Of a stretch of 64,000 bases of DNA, positions 8,267-16,418 are shown in pieces. This stretch comes from a bacterium (GTDB lineage: Bacteria > SZUA-182 > DTGQ01). Every line of letters starts with the position of its first letter. The stretch's first letter is position 1. Location: positions 4,663 through 68,662 of the forward strand of contig JBFLZW010000016.1 in the NCBI GenBank assembly GCA_040755755.1, read 5' to 3'. Below the pieces are notes generated by a model. It saw only the letters and a list, made by a program, of their open reading frames with translations, was not told the DNA's origin and ran no database searches. Position numbers and translations under genes: made by a program.

Positions 8267-9063
8267 CCCTGCAATTTCTCAACCTGCCCGCCGGCTTTCT
8301 TCCGGTGGTTTTTTTTCTCTTCGGGGCGTGCATCGGAAGCTTTCTGAATGTCTGCATCTTTCGCCTTCCCCGGAATGAATCGATTGTTTTCCCGGCCTCC
8401 CACTGTCCAGCCTGCAATACCAAATTGAAGTCTGCAGATAATGTCCCAATCTTCAGTTTCCTGTTTCTCCGGGGGAAGTGCCGCTATTGTCAGACCGCAA
8501 TCTCCTGGCAGTATCCTATTGTGGAACTGACCACCGGAATTCTGTTTGCCCTGGCTGTCATCCGCTTTGGCTTGCAGTGGAATACATTTATTGCTCTTGT
8601 CCTGATTCCGGTCAGTCTGGTGGTTTCGGTTATCGATCTCAAGGTTCAGATCATCCCCAACGTCATCTCCCTGCCGGGAATCGGTCTTGGCCTGGCAGCC
8701 AGTCTCCTGCCGGGCTCACCCCTGACCTTTTTCAATGCCCTGTCGGGCATGCTGATCGGGGGAGGGCTCTTTTACCTGGTGGCGGTGATTAGTAAAGGAG
8801 GGATGGGGGGAGGAGATATCAAACTCATTGCCATGTTCGGGGCTTTTTTGGGCTGGCAAAAATGCCTGCTGACCATTTTCCTGGGCGTTTTACTGGGATC
8901 AATAGTCGGTATCGCTCTCATGCTGCTCAAGCGCAAAGGCCGGAAAGATCCGATTCCCTTTGGCCCGTTCTTGTGCATCGGCGCTCTGATCAGCCTCTTC
9001 TACGGCCAGGCCATGATCAACTGGTACCTTCATCTTACCATAGGGAAGGCGGGCTTTTGGTAA
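8230..9063 (+). CDS. pilD: Prepilin peptidase / N-methyltransferase (A24 family)
   Basis: The product has 277 residues. It is an inner-membrane aspartyl protease that cleaves type IV prepilin leader peptides and methylates the new N-terminus. The N-terminal cytosolic domain carries the zinc-binding cysteine pairs C59/C62 and C84/C87. The catalytic aspartates are in IDLKVQIIPN (D136) and GGGDIK (D196). Six to eight membrane segments follow the usual pattern. The likely substrates are the three pilin-like proteins encoded at 32.3-33.9 kb. It overlaps pgpA at its 5' end rather than sitting in the pilus cluster. Confidence 0.95.
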   Translation: MAVSQNLFPQDLTLQFLNLPAGFLPVVFFLFGACIGSFLNVCIFRLPRNESIVFPASHCPACNTKLKSADNVPIFSFLFLRGKCRYCQTAISWQYPIVELTTGILFALAVIRFGLQWNTFIALVLIPVSLVVSVIDLKVQIIPNVISLPGIGLGLAASLLPGSPLTFFNALSGMLIGGGLFYLVAVISKGGMGGGDIKLIAMFGAFLGWQKCLLTIFLGVLLGSIVGIALMLLKRKGRKDPIPFGPFLCIGALISLFYGQAMINWYLHLTIGKAGFW

Positions 9064-9112
9064 GGCTATGGCAGCCCGATTTTCAGTGATGCAGTGACGG
9101 GAGTTTTTCTTC

Positions 9113-9445
9113 ATGATAAAAAGAAACCTCTATCTGCCTCCTCTGGTGCACGAGCAGCTCGTGCGCTTGTTATCGGCGCAGTCTGCTGTAGAGAGAGTCG
9201 TTCTGTTCGGCTCCCGCGCCCGTGGGGATGCAGAGGAGCGCTCGGACATTGATCTTTCGATTGAGGCACCGGGTGCTTTGCAGCGGCAGTGGCTGGAAAT
9301 CCTCTTTCGTCTGGAGGAAATCGACACCCTGCTGCCCATTCATGCAGTTCGATGGGAAGAGGCATCCGATGTATTGAAGCGACGGATACAGGTGGAGGGA
9401 AGGGTATTGTATGAACGATCCACAAGCAGTCCAAAGCGTTCGTAA
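9113..9445 (+). CDS. MNT-fold nucleotidyltransferase, MntA-like antitoxin (module 1)
   Basis: The product has 110 residues. Minimal nucleotidyltransferases of this family partner HEPN proteins; characterised MntA antitoxins silence the HepT RNase by adding AMP groups to a tyrosine. The catalytic motif GSx10DxD is intact: FGSRARGDAEERSDIDLSI at about residues 31-49. A third acidic residue in the following strand (IDTLLPIHAVRW region) completes the usual site. GGAG lies about eight bases before the ATG. The gene overlaps the HEPN partner by 35 bases. It is on the plus strand, convergent with queA. Confidence 0.85.
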   Translation: MIKRNLYLPPLVHEQLVRLLSAQSAVERVVLFGSRARGDAEERSDIDLSIEAPGALQRQWLEILFRLEEIDTLLPIHAVRWEEASDVLKRRIQVEGRVLYERSTSSPKRS

Positions 9446-9812
9446 CCTCGGAAACGCCCTGCAACGGCTCAGGGAAGCGCTTCAGGAGCCTGAAGGTAAC
9501 AGCCTGGCTGTCGATGGCACTATTCAGCGCTTTGAGTTCGTAATCGAGCTGTATTGGAAGATGCTCAAGCGCCTTTTAGCTTCGGAAGGGATTGAAACCT
9601 ATACTCCGAGAGAGTCTCTCCAGCGTGCATTTCAGGCTAACTGGCTTTCGGATGAAACAGCCTGGCTGCAAATGCTGAGAGACCGGAATGAAACCTCCCA
9701 TATCTACGATGAGGCAACGGCAAGACGAATTTATGGCCACATCAGAGATTACTTCCCGGAGATGGAACGAACATATCAATTCCTCTGCCACCGCTTCGGC
9801 GTCCAGCAATGA
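9411..9812 (+). CDS. HEPN-type nucleotidyltransferase substrate-binding protein, HI0074/HepT-like (module 1)
   Basis: The product has 133 residues, all helical. It belongs to the HI0074-type group long annotated as nucleotidyltransferase substrate-binding proteins, which share the HEPN fold. It contains RNETSHIYDEAT at about residues 90-101, an exact Rx4HxY motif: R and H are the RNase residues and Y is the residue AMPylated in characterised HepT toxins. It overlaps the MNT gene by 35 bases, as toxin-antitoxin partners often do. The likely role is an RNase toxin kept silent by its partner, though a non-toxic adaptor role cannot be excluded from sequence. Confidence 0.82.
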   Translation: MNDPQAVQSVRNLGNALQRLREALQEPEGNSLAVDGTIQRFEFVIELYWKMLKRLLASEGIETYTPRESLQRAFQANWLSDETAWLQMLRDRNETSHIYDEATARRIYGHIRDYFPEMERTYQFLCHRFGVQQ

Positions 9813-9890
9813 ACAAACCTTCCCTTTGTTTGCCATGAGGTTCTCAGCGCACTCCAGTGAACCTGAGTTGTTACGGCCAAGGAACCACCG

Positions 9891-10913
9891 CTACAGAATG
9901 AGCATGGCATCGCCGTAGCTGTAAAACCGATACTCTCTGGCCACAGCCTGCCGGTAGGCTTCCAGGACAAAGTCACGTCCTGCAAACGCAGCCACCAGCA
10001 TCAGCAGGGTGGATTTTGGCAGGTGAAAGTTGGTTATCAGGCTATCCACCATCCGCACCGTGAAGCCGGGGTAGATAAACAGGTCGGTCCATCCCTGTCT
10101 GGGCAGGTCTGGGTTTTGCCCCAAAGATTCCAGGACCCTGGTGGAGGTTGTGCCGCAGGCAATGATCCTGCCTCCTTTCTCTTTGGTCTCGGTGATTTTG
10201 CGCAGCGTGTCCTCCGGGACCTCGTAATACTCAGCTTCCATCCGGTGCTCTTCAATGTTTTCTGCCTTGACCGGCTGAAAGGTTCCCAGACCCACATGCA
10301 GGGTCACGAAGGCAATCTGCACTCCCTGGTTCCGGATCGCATCGAGCAGCGAATCGGTAAAATGCAGTCCGGCTGTAGGGGCTGCCACCGCCCCCTTTTG
10401 CCGGGCAAAGACCGTCTGGTAGCGGTCCCGGTCCTCAGTAGTCGGCGACTGGAAGTGATTGATATAGGGGGGGAGCGGCACCTGACCATACTCTTCGAGG
10501 ACCTGGTCAATGGTCATCTCCCCCGAAAAGGAGGCAATGCAGCGGCCCTGGCCTTTTTTCTCGACAACCCGGCCGGTCAGCGCTCCCTGAGCAATCAGGA
10601 AGGAATCGTTGACTTTGAGGTTTCCCCGGATAAGGACTTCCCACCGGTTATCCGCGACGGCCTTGAGAAAAAAGATTTCCAGCCTGCCGCCGGTTTGCTT
10701 TTGCCCAAAGAGACGGCAGGGAATGACCCTGGTGTCATTGAGGACCAGAAGGTCTTGAGGGTGCAGATATTCACAGACTGAAGGAAACAGGCGATGCTCG
10801 ATTGTTTGCGTGCCGCGGTGGAGCACCATCAACCGGGATGCGTCTCTGTGTGGCAGGGGATGCTGAGCGATCCTTTCAGGCGGAAGATCGTAGGAGAAGT
10901 CAGAAAGCTGCAC
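9891..10913 (-). CDS. queA: tRNA preQ1(34) S-adenosylmethionine ribosyltransferase-isomerase
   Basis: The product has 340 residues, the standard QueA length. It transfers and isomerises the ribosyl part of S-adenosylmethionine onto preQ1 at the tRNA wobble position, forming epoxyqueuosine. The family landmarks are FDYxLPxxxIAQ-like FSYDLPPERIAQHP at the start, LNDTRVIPCRLFG, AAPTAGLHFT, HVGLGTFQPV, and NFHLPKSTLLMLV near the end. Translation starts at a GTG (10913). The gene lies 18 bases downstream of queH, which performs the next step, so they form a two-gene unit. Confidence 0.96.
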   Translation of the reverse strand: MQLSDFSYDLPPERIAQHPLPHRDASRLMVLHRGTQTIEHRLFPSVCEYLHPQDLLVLNDTRVIPCRLFGQKQTGGRLEIFFLKAVADNRWEVLIRGNLKVNDSFLIAQGALTGRVVEKKGQGRCIASFSGEMTIDQVLEEYGQVPLPPYINHFQSPTTEDRDRYQTVFARQKGAVAAPTAGLHFTDSLLDAIRNQGVQIAFVTLHVGLGTFQPVKAENIEEHRMEAEYYEVPEDTLRKITETKEKGGRIIACGTTSTRVLESLGQNPDLPRQGWTDLFIYPGFTVRMVDSLITNFHLPKSTLLMLVAAFAGRDFVLEAYRQAVAREYRFYSYGDAMLIL

Positions 10914-10931
10914 GGGATGTGATTCCTTCCA

Positions 10932-11480
10932 TCAAGCGGTTTTCTTCCCCTGCGATCGATGATAGCGGTCTTTTTCACTGTATATGCATCCACAGTACTG
11001 CTGCCGATACAGCTCGAATTCTTTCGACAGGGAGATGCCCTCTTTCCATCCCTGCCGAAAGTCCCGGTAGAAAAAGGGTATTCCATATCGCTGCCCTGCC
11101 TCGGCTCCGATTCGGGCAATGGCCTCATGGTTTTGAAACTTGCTGTACAGCAGAGAAGAGGTAAAGTAATCGAACTTCCCCTTGCCCGCAATTTGCGCCG
11201 CTGCCTCCAGCCGCATATGATAGCAGGTCAGGCACCGGGAGCTTTCCCGGTAGGCAATTTCCCGCAGGAAGTCTTCGAGCAGGTACTCATCCCGGTAGAC
11301 CATGCGAACGCCCTGCGACTTGGCCCACTGCTGAACTGTTACCAGCCTGCGCTGGTATTCCTGGTAGGGGTGAATGTTGGGATTGAAGAAAAAGCCGATT
11401 ATTTCATGCTCTTCCTCAAGCAGCACCTTCCAGAGATAGACAAAGCAGGGAGCACAGCAGACATGAACCAGGATTTTCAT
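10932..11480 (-). CDS. queH: Epoxyqueuosine reductase QueH
   Basis: The product has 182 residues from the ATG at 11480, chosen because the family begins with MKILVHVCCAPC; an open frame extends further upstream without support. QueH removes the epoxide oxygen of epoxyqueuosine in tRNA, the last step of queuosine synthesis, and is the non-homologous alternative to QueG. Its cysteine set for the iron-sulfur site is visible: CCAPC near the N-terminus, CLTC at about 91-94 and YCGC near residue 160. It has its own sigma-70 promoter and is followed by queA. No other queuosine genes are in the window, so preQ1 comes from elsewhere. Confidence 0.93.
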   Translation of the reverse strand: MKILVHVCCAPCFVYLWKVLLEEEHEIIGFFFNPNIHPYQEYQRRLVTVQQWAKSQGVRMVYRDEYLLEDFLREIAYRESSRCLTCYHMRLEAAAQIAGKGKFDYFTSSLLYSKFQNHEAIARIGAEAGQRYGIPFFYRDFRQGWKEGISLSKEFELYRQQYCGCIYSEKDRYHRSQGKKTA

Positions 11481-11538
11481 TTTTTGTGTGTCTCTCCTTG
11501 GGCTTACGGTAGATCCTCTTATTCCAGATGTGAACTCT

Positions 11539-11567
11539 AAATTACCAATTTGTCGTGCGGTTGTCAA
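11539..11567 (-). promoter_or_regulatory. Sigma-70 promoter of queH-queA
   Basis: On the minus strand TTGACA (11567-11562) is 17 bases from TAATTT (11544-11539), about 58 bases before the queH start. Directly upstream of the -35 box a 9-base unit GTACATTCA occurs twice in tandem (11568-11576 and 11577-11585), which could be an operator shared with the divergent toxin-antitoxin module. Confidence 0.7.
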
Positions 11568-11716
11568 GTACATTCAGTACATTCAGTTACTTCCGCAGAG
11601 CTATCTGTTTGTGCTTTTTAACCTGGCAGTTAAAATTCATCGATACACTGAGGACTTTTAGCTTGACTTTGGAGGCTATGCCGGGTTTAAATGAAAATAA
11701 CCACGGGAGAGATGAA

Positions 11717-12097
11717 ATGGCAGAGATAAATATCGGCGATATACGAGACTACCTTTTAAAAAGAGAGCGGTCAAGGGCCTGTTCAAGGCAGGAAGAGCGG
11801 GATAAAATCGTTTCCGGGCTTCAGGCACTGACCATGATCTGGAGAAAGTATCAGCTTGACAGGGTCTTCTTATACGGCTCGCTCGCCGATTTGACTTTTC
11901 ATCGCGGATCGGATATTGATCTGGCGATTGAGCCGGAGGTTGGATTTGAAGAGCAGCTCAGGCTCTATTCTGAAATTAACCGGCATTTTAAACGGGAAGT
12001 CGATGTAAGATTATTAAAGGAATTACCTTTTTCCGAGAAGGTGATACGAGAAGGTATTGTCGTGTATGAAAGAGAGAATAGCCATACTGAAAAGTGA
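11717..12097 (+). CDS. MNT-fold nucleotidyltransferase, MntA-like antitoxin (module 2)
   Basis: The product has 126 residues from the ATG at 11717, chosen because GGGAGA lies seven bases upstream; the longer open frame has no such site. The catalytic GSx10DxD motif is exact in YGSLADLTFHRGSDIDLAI, at about residues 54-72, though the residues after GS (LAD) differ from the common RARG. VDVRLLKELPF provides the downstream acidic residue. It overlaps the next gene by 32 bases. Predicted to AMPylate and neutralise the HepT-like partner. It is divergent from queH and not closely similar to the module-1 protein, so the two modules are not a recent duplication. Confidence 0.84.
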   Translation: MAEINIGDIRDYLLKRERSRACSRQEERDKIVSGLQALTMIWRKYQLDRVFLYGSLADLTFHRGSDIDLAIEPEVGFEEQLRLYSEINRHFKREVDVRLLKELPFSEKVIREGIVVYERENSHTEK

Positions 12098-12539
12098 GAT
12101 GGAAAGGGATTATAAGCGGTTAAATATCCTTTTCGATAAATTTGAGAAATCCTACAGTGAATTTCTCGGCAGAGAGGAATATTCCAAACTGGTCGAGTCT
12201 GCGTTTTATGTGAATCAGATTTACAGCGGCTTTGAAAACATTTTCAAAAACATAGCCGGAACCTTCGAAAACACCATAGAGAAGGATTACTGGCATAAGT
12301 CCCTGCTGGAAAGGATAAGTTTAGATATCCAGGGCATCAGACCGGCCTTGGTTTCAGAAGAAAGCTATCAATGTCTGAATGAATTACGAGCATTCCGGCA
12401 CTTTTTCCACCATGCTTATGGCGCCGATATCGATAAGGAAAAATTTAAAATTGTTGCAGATAAGGTTTACAGGATTAAGGGGCTGTTCGGCAGGGAGATA
12501 GAGCGATTCTCCGCTTTCCTGGACAAGCTGATGGAATAA
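12066..12539 (+). CDS. HepT-like HEPN RNase toxin (module 2)
   Basis: The product has 157 residues from the ATG at 12066 (a TTG at 12057 is an alternative). It is predicted to be all helical with an N-terminal coiled segment. Near residue 115 it reads RAFRHFFHHAYG, which contains the exact Rx4HxY motif of HepT toxins: the R and H form the RNase site and the Y is the residue AMPylated by the antitoxin in characterised systems. The overlap with the MNT gene and the order (MNT first) match other type VII toxin-antitoxin pairs. RNA target and toxicity cannot be read from sequence. Confidence 0.84.
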   Translation: MKERIAILKSEMERDYKRLNILFDKFEKSYSEFLGREEYSKLVESAFYVNQIYSGFENIFKNIAGTFENTIEKDYWHKSLLERISLDIQGIRPALVSEESYQCLNELRAFRHFFHHAYGADIDKEKFKIVADKVYRIKGLFGREIERFSAFLDKLME

Positions 12540-12704
12540 CGGCCTAATGGATGAGCACTGAAAGGGCAGAAGACTTGTGTAAAATTCTGCTGGAAAAACA
12601 AGTTGAAATCTGGTATCATGATGGGTGCTTTTTCTGATTAAATTGGCAGGAATGCAAGATAATTCAATACGAAACTTTACATTCATACGGAAGGATGAAA
12701 AATT

Positions 12705-13115
12705 ATGTATAGTGCCCTCATTGCTGTTCACTTGATTGTCAGCGTTATCATGATCCTGGTGGTTATTTTCCAGTCCGGCAAGGGAAGTGAGATGGGAGCT
12801 GTGTTCGGAGGAGGAGCAAGTCAAACGGCTTTTGGAAGCCAAGGCGCTGCAGGATTTCTGGAAAAAACAACGGTTGTTTGTGCCGTGATCTTTATGGTAA
12901 CTTCGCTTTCTCTGGCTGTTTTGTCATCGAACAAGCAAAAATCCCTGGTTGAGGATGTCGCTCCGCCGCCGGTGGAGCAGAGTGTCCCTCAGTCTGCACC
13001 GGTTCAGGCTCCGGCTCCAGCGCAGAGTAAAACTGCACCGGCTCAAGCTCCAGCTCAGGGTCAATCTGCACCAGTGCAGGCCCCGGCAGCACCTCCGGCC
13101 ACTCCGGGGAATTAG
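12705..13115 (+). CDS. secG: Preprotein translocase subunit SecG
   Basis: The product has 136 residues. SecG is the small two-helix subunit of the SecYEG channel in the inner membrane. The first 75 residues are typical: a hydrophobic segment (about 3-23), the loop FQSGKGSEMGAVFGGGASQTAFGS, and a second segment (about 52-72). The remaining 50-60 residues form a tail made almost only of Pro, Ala, Gln, Val and Ser, built from imperfect repeats such as QAPAPAQS and VQAPA. Such tails occur in several bacterial SecG proteins and are probably disordered. Confidence 0.94.
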   Translation: MYSALIAVHLIVSVIMILVVIFQSGKGSEMGAVFGGGASQTAFGSQGAAGFLEKTTVVCAVIFMVTSLSLAVLSSNKQKSLVEDVAPPPVEQSVPQSAPVQAPAPAQSKTAPAQAPAQGQSAPVQAPAAPPATPGN

Positions 13116-13175
13116 GCTCGGAGTGGTTATAATTGATGGAATTATTTTGACTTTTGGGAATAAGTTATCTACAAT

Positions 13176-13210
13176 AGAGCCGATATAACTAACAAAATTA
13201 GGCTCTTTTT
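13176..13210 (+). terminator. Possible terminator downstream of secG
   Basis: A 6-base stem (AGAGCC with GGCTCT) around a 19-base AT-rich loop is followed by five T residues. The long loop and short stem make it weak. Confidence 0.4.
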
Positions 13211-13254
13211 GCTCTGATCAAAAACCGGGGAACCGGGGGAAATCCCGAAAGTCG

Positions 13255-15405
13255 ATGAGCGGCATCCTTACAAAACGGATTTTAATCATTTTGCCAATAG
13301 TGGTTCTGGCCATTTTGGTCCAGTCGTATTTCTGGGTTCCAAACTATGATAACCAGACGAAAGGCAATCCACAAAGACTCACCCAATATATTTCCGCTTC
13401 GATCGGTGATGTGGCTATCATCAATCCTGTCCTGAATGCGGACTCCGCCAGCAGCGAAATCTGCGACAAGATATTCGATGGATTAATCGATCGGGATGAG
13501 AACCTTAAATTGCGGGGACGGCTGGCTACGGACTGGAAAATCTCCGAAGAGGTTTACTTCTCCTTCAACGATGACCCTGTCTGGGCCGGGAAGGGGCTGG
13601 CAACGCCTGAAGCGGTAAAGGAGGCCATTGAAAGAGCGGCATCCTCCAATCAACCGGAATATTCTTTCCTGAGCGGCATGGAGAACCTTGAGATCGTACC
13701 CCCATCCACTGAAGAGCGAATCGTATCCGAGCAGGTACCGGATACAAAAGGGGAGGTCACAGAGATCAAGGTCAAAGTCACCATTCATCACCCGCCCCGG
13801 ATCAAGGCGACTTTGCGTGAAGTGAACCAGGATTTCTTTACGCAACTTGAGCCCCTCCTGGGCTCAGGCTATTTCAACCAGAAAGACCGCTTGTCATCGC
13901 GGTTAACAATCGCCTCGCCCCACGATATACCTGAGCGCCGGGCGGCCTACCTGGACCAGTATCTTCCGGCGGTTGAACATAATCCGGTCATTATCTTCAA
14001 CCTTCGCCGGGGAGCGCGGTTTTCCGATGGGCATGAATTTGACGCCAATGACGTGCGGTTCACCTACGAGTCGATTATGGATACTGCCAACCGCTCGCCG
14101 CGAATCCCTGATTTTGAGCCGGTCAAGACCCTGGAAGTGCTGGATAAATACCGGGTGAAGATTACCTACAAACGACTGTTTCAACCGGCCATTACCGCCT
14201 GGGGTATCGGCATGCTGCCGGAGCATCTGCTCAATAAAGAATGCCTGGCCAGGGAAGCGCGGCAAAAATCCCTCGATCCGGCGGATTTTACCCTGCGCCA
14301 GAGTGATTTCAATAAGTTGCGGCCCGTGGGAACAGGGCCGTTCACTTTTCAGGAGTGGCGCTCGGATCAGTACATCAAACTGGTGAGAAACGAGAATTAC
14401 TGGGAAGGTCCGCCCCACTACCATGAATTCGTTTACCGGGTGATTCCGGACATGCTGACCCAGGAGCTTGAGTTTTATGCCGGAGCGACCGACCATTACG
14501 AGGCCCGGGCGCATCAGGTAGAACGGCTCAAGAAAGATGACAAGTTTCAAAATTTTTCCGGCCTGTCCTTCAGTTATACCTACATCGGCTATAATCTGCG
14601 CCGGGAGCTTTTTCAGGATAAAAGGGTGCGAAAGGCCCTGACTATGGCCATCAATATCCCGGAGATTATCCAGTATGTGCTCTACGGAGAAGGTGAACCC
14701 ACCACGGGGCCTTTTCTCCAGCAGACCGACTTTTTTAATCCAGAGGTCAAACCGCTGCCCTACGATCCTGAAGGAGCCCTGCGGCTTTTGCGGGAAGCGG
14801 GATGGGAGCGTGACTCACAGGGGTTTTTGCGGAAGAACGGAAAATATTTCGAGTTTTCCCTGATTACCAATAACGGGAACCCATACCGCGAGGCCATCCT
14901 GATTGTTGCTCAGAATGCCTGGAAAAAGCTGGGGATAAAGGTATCCGCTGACCGGGTGGAATGGTCGGTCTTTCTGGAAAAACACGTTGATGTGGGCAAT
15001 TTCGATGCCGTGGTGCTGGGCTGGAGCATGGGCATAGACCCTGATTTATATCAGGTCTGGCATTCCAGCCAGACAGGACAGTATCAGCTCAATTTTGTCG
15101 GCTACCAGAACCCGCAGGCTGATGAGCTGATTCTGAAAATCCGCCAGGAGTATGACGAAAAAAAACAGATTGAGTATTGCCATAAATTACATGAGATTAT
15201 CTACGATGACCAGCCATACACCTTCCTCTATGTCGGACGGTGGACAGCCCTTTTGGATAAAAAGATCGCCATTCTGGAGAAGGATGGACAGGGACGGGAT
15301 ATCGTCAAGAGGATTACCCCGACGAAAACGGGCAGTTATGGCTTTTATTTCAACAAGTGGATCAAGTTTCCGCAGGCCCCGGTTTTCAGCACCGGATTTG
15401 AATAA
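13255..15405 (+). CDS. Oligopeptide-type ABC transporter, substrate-binding protein (family 5) with inserted segment
   Basis: The product has 716 residues, well above the usual 500-600 for this family. It starts with a single hydrophobic segment (about 8-27) that is a signal peptide or anchor; no lipobox is seen. The family pattern is clear: PVLNADSASSEICDKIFDGL near 58-77, then FSDGHEFDANDVRFTYESI at 256-274, and the C-terminal half with DKRVRKALTMAINIPEI and FDAVVLGWSMGIDPD. Between about residues 100 and 243, where ordinary members pass directly from one strand to the next, there is an extra segment of roughly 140 residues. It heads an operon with two permeases and a fused ATPase, so it would deliver peptides or a similar solute to them. 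Confidence 0.9.
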   Translation: MSGILTKRILIILPIVVLAILVQSYFWVPNYDNQTKGNPQRLTQYISASIGDVAIINPVLNADSASSEICDKIFDGLIDRDENLKLRGRLATDWKISEEVYFSFNDDPVWAGKGLATPEAVKEAIERAASSNQPEYSFLSGMENLEIVPPSTEERIVSEQVPDTKGEVTEIKVKVTIHHPPRIKATLREVNQDFFTQLEPLLGSGYFNQKDRLSSRLTIASPHDIPERRAAYLDQYLPAVEHNPVIIFNLRRGARFSDGHEFDANDVRFTYESIMDTANRSPRIPDFEPVKTLEVLDKYRVKITYKRLFQPAITAWGIGMLPEHLLNKECLAREARQKSLDPADFTLRQSDFNKLRPVGTGPFTFQEWRSDQYIKLVRNENYWEGPPHYHEFVYRVIPDMLTQELEFYAGATDHYEARAHQVERLKKDDKFQNFSGLSFSYTYIGYNLRRELFQDKRVRKALTMAINIPEIIQYVLYGEGEPTTGPFLQQTDFFNPEVKPLPYDPEGALRLLREAGWERDSQGFLRKNGKYFEFSLITNNGNPYREAILIVAQNAWKKLGIKVSADRVEWSVFLEKHVDVGNFDAVVLGWSMGIDPDLYQVWHSSQTGQYQLNFVGYQNPQADELILKIRQEYDEKKQIEYCHKLHEIIYDDQPYTFLYVGRWTALLDKKIAILEKDGQGRDIVKRITPTKTGSYGFYFNKWIKFPQAPVFSTGFE

Positions 15406-15426
15406 TACAAGGAGTAATAGGCAGCC

Positions 15427-16404
15427 ATGCTTTCTTTTCTTTCGAGAAATCTGGTTGAAAAGTTAATCACCCTGTTCTTTATCTCCGTAATTTCGTTCAG
15501 TGTCGTGATGCTGGCACCCGGAGATCCCTCGGAAATCGATCCGATGAACCCCAAGTTTACCAAAGAGGACATTCAGCGGATCCGCAAGGCGTTTGATCTT
15601 GACAGGCCCCTGCATGTTCAGTATTACCTCTTCTACAGGAAGCTGTTGACGAATAAGTTGCTATCGTATAAAGATAATCAGCCGGTATTGAAGAAAATCA
15701 TGGAGCGGTTCTGGAACAGCCTGCCATTGTTTCTGGTAGGTACCCTGCTGACCTGGTGTCTGGCTTTCCCGCTGGGTATTCAGGCTGCCCTGCGCCGGCA
15801 GTCCTTTTTCGACCGCTCAACCACATTCTTCTCCTATCTGTTTATTTCCCTGCCATCCTTCTTCCTGGCTTATATGCTGATTATCTTCATTGTCAAGGTC
15901 TTTCATGTACCGGTCATCGGATTGCAGACCTTTGGCCGGGAATCCTCAACCTGGTGGTATCTTGCCAACGACCGCATCTGGCACCTGGTGCTTCCCTCGG
16001 TCTTGAGTGCCATCGGAGGAATAGCCATTCTGTCCCGCTATGTCCGGAGCCAGATGCTTGAAGTCATCGAGCAGGATTATGTCCGCACTGCCCTGGCAAA
16101 AGGTCTGCCCCCGGATACGGTCTACTATAAGCATGCCCTCCGGAATGCGCTGCTTCCCTTTGTCACCATGTTCGGGTTGACGCTTCCGGGTCTGATCGGC
16201 GGGTCAGTGATCATTGAATCGATTTTCTCCTGGCCGGGAATGGGAAGGCTTGGATACGATGCCATCTTAGCCAGAGATTACCCGGTAATTCTGAGCTTGA
16301 ACTTTATCGCCGCCTGTCTGGTCCTGGCCGGGACTTTTCTTTCCGACATTCTCTACATGGTAGTGGATCCGAGGATCTCTCTCATGTCGGAACCAAAAAG
16401 CTGA
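15427..16404 (+). CDS. Oligopeptide-type ABC transporter permease (DppB/OppB family)
   Basis: The product has 325 residues with six predicted membrane segments. It is one of the two inner-membrane channel subunits. The start LVEKLITLFFISVISFSVV and the motif LAPGDPSE are typical of the DppB group. The cytoplasmic coupling loop carries the ABC-permease signature near residues 216-240 (DYVRTALAKGLPPDTVYYKHALRNALLP, shown here as separate parts DYVRTALAKGLP and HALRNALLP). AGGAG precedes the ATG. It lies 21 bases after the binding protein and 14 bases before the second permease. Confidence 0.94.
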   Translation: MLSFLSRNLVEKLITLFFISVISFSVVMLAPGDPSEIDPMNPKFTKEDIQRIRKAFDLDRPLHVQYYLFYRKLLTNKLLSYKDNQPVLKKIMERFWNSLPLFLVGTLLTWCLAFPLGIQAALRRQSFFDRSTTFFSYLFISLPSFFLAYMLIIFIVKVFHVPVIGLQTFGRESSTWWYLANDRIWHLVLPSVLSAIGGIAILSRYVRSQMLEVIEQDYVRTALAKGLPPDTVYYKHALRNALLPFVTMFGLTLPGLIGGSVIIESIFSWPGMGRLGYDAILARDYPVILSLNFIAACLVLAGTFLSDILYMVVDPRISLMSEPKS

Positions 16405-16418
16405 AGGAGAGATAATCC

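Noticed and set aside
10023-10781. Open frame of 252 codons on the plus strand opposite queA
   Set aside because: It is entirely antisense to queA, with no family features.
12643-12655. Possible sigma-54 promoter (TTGGCAGGAATGC) before secG
   Set aside because: The GG and GC elements are only seven bases apart; sigma-54 promoters need about ten.
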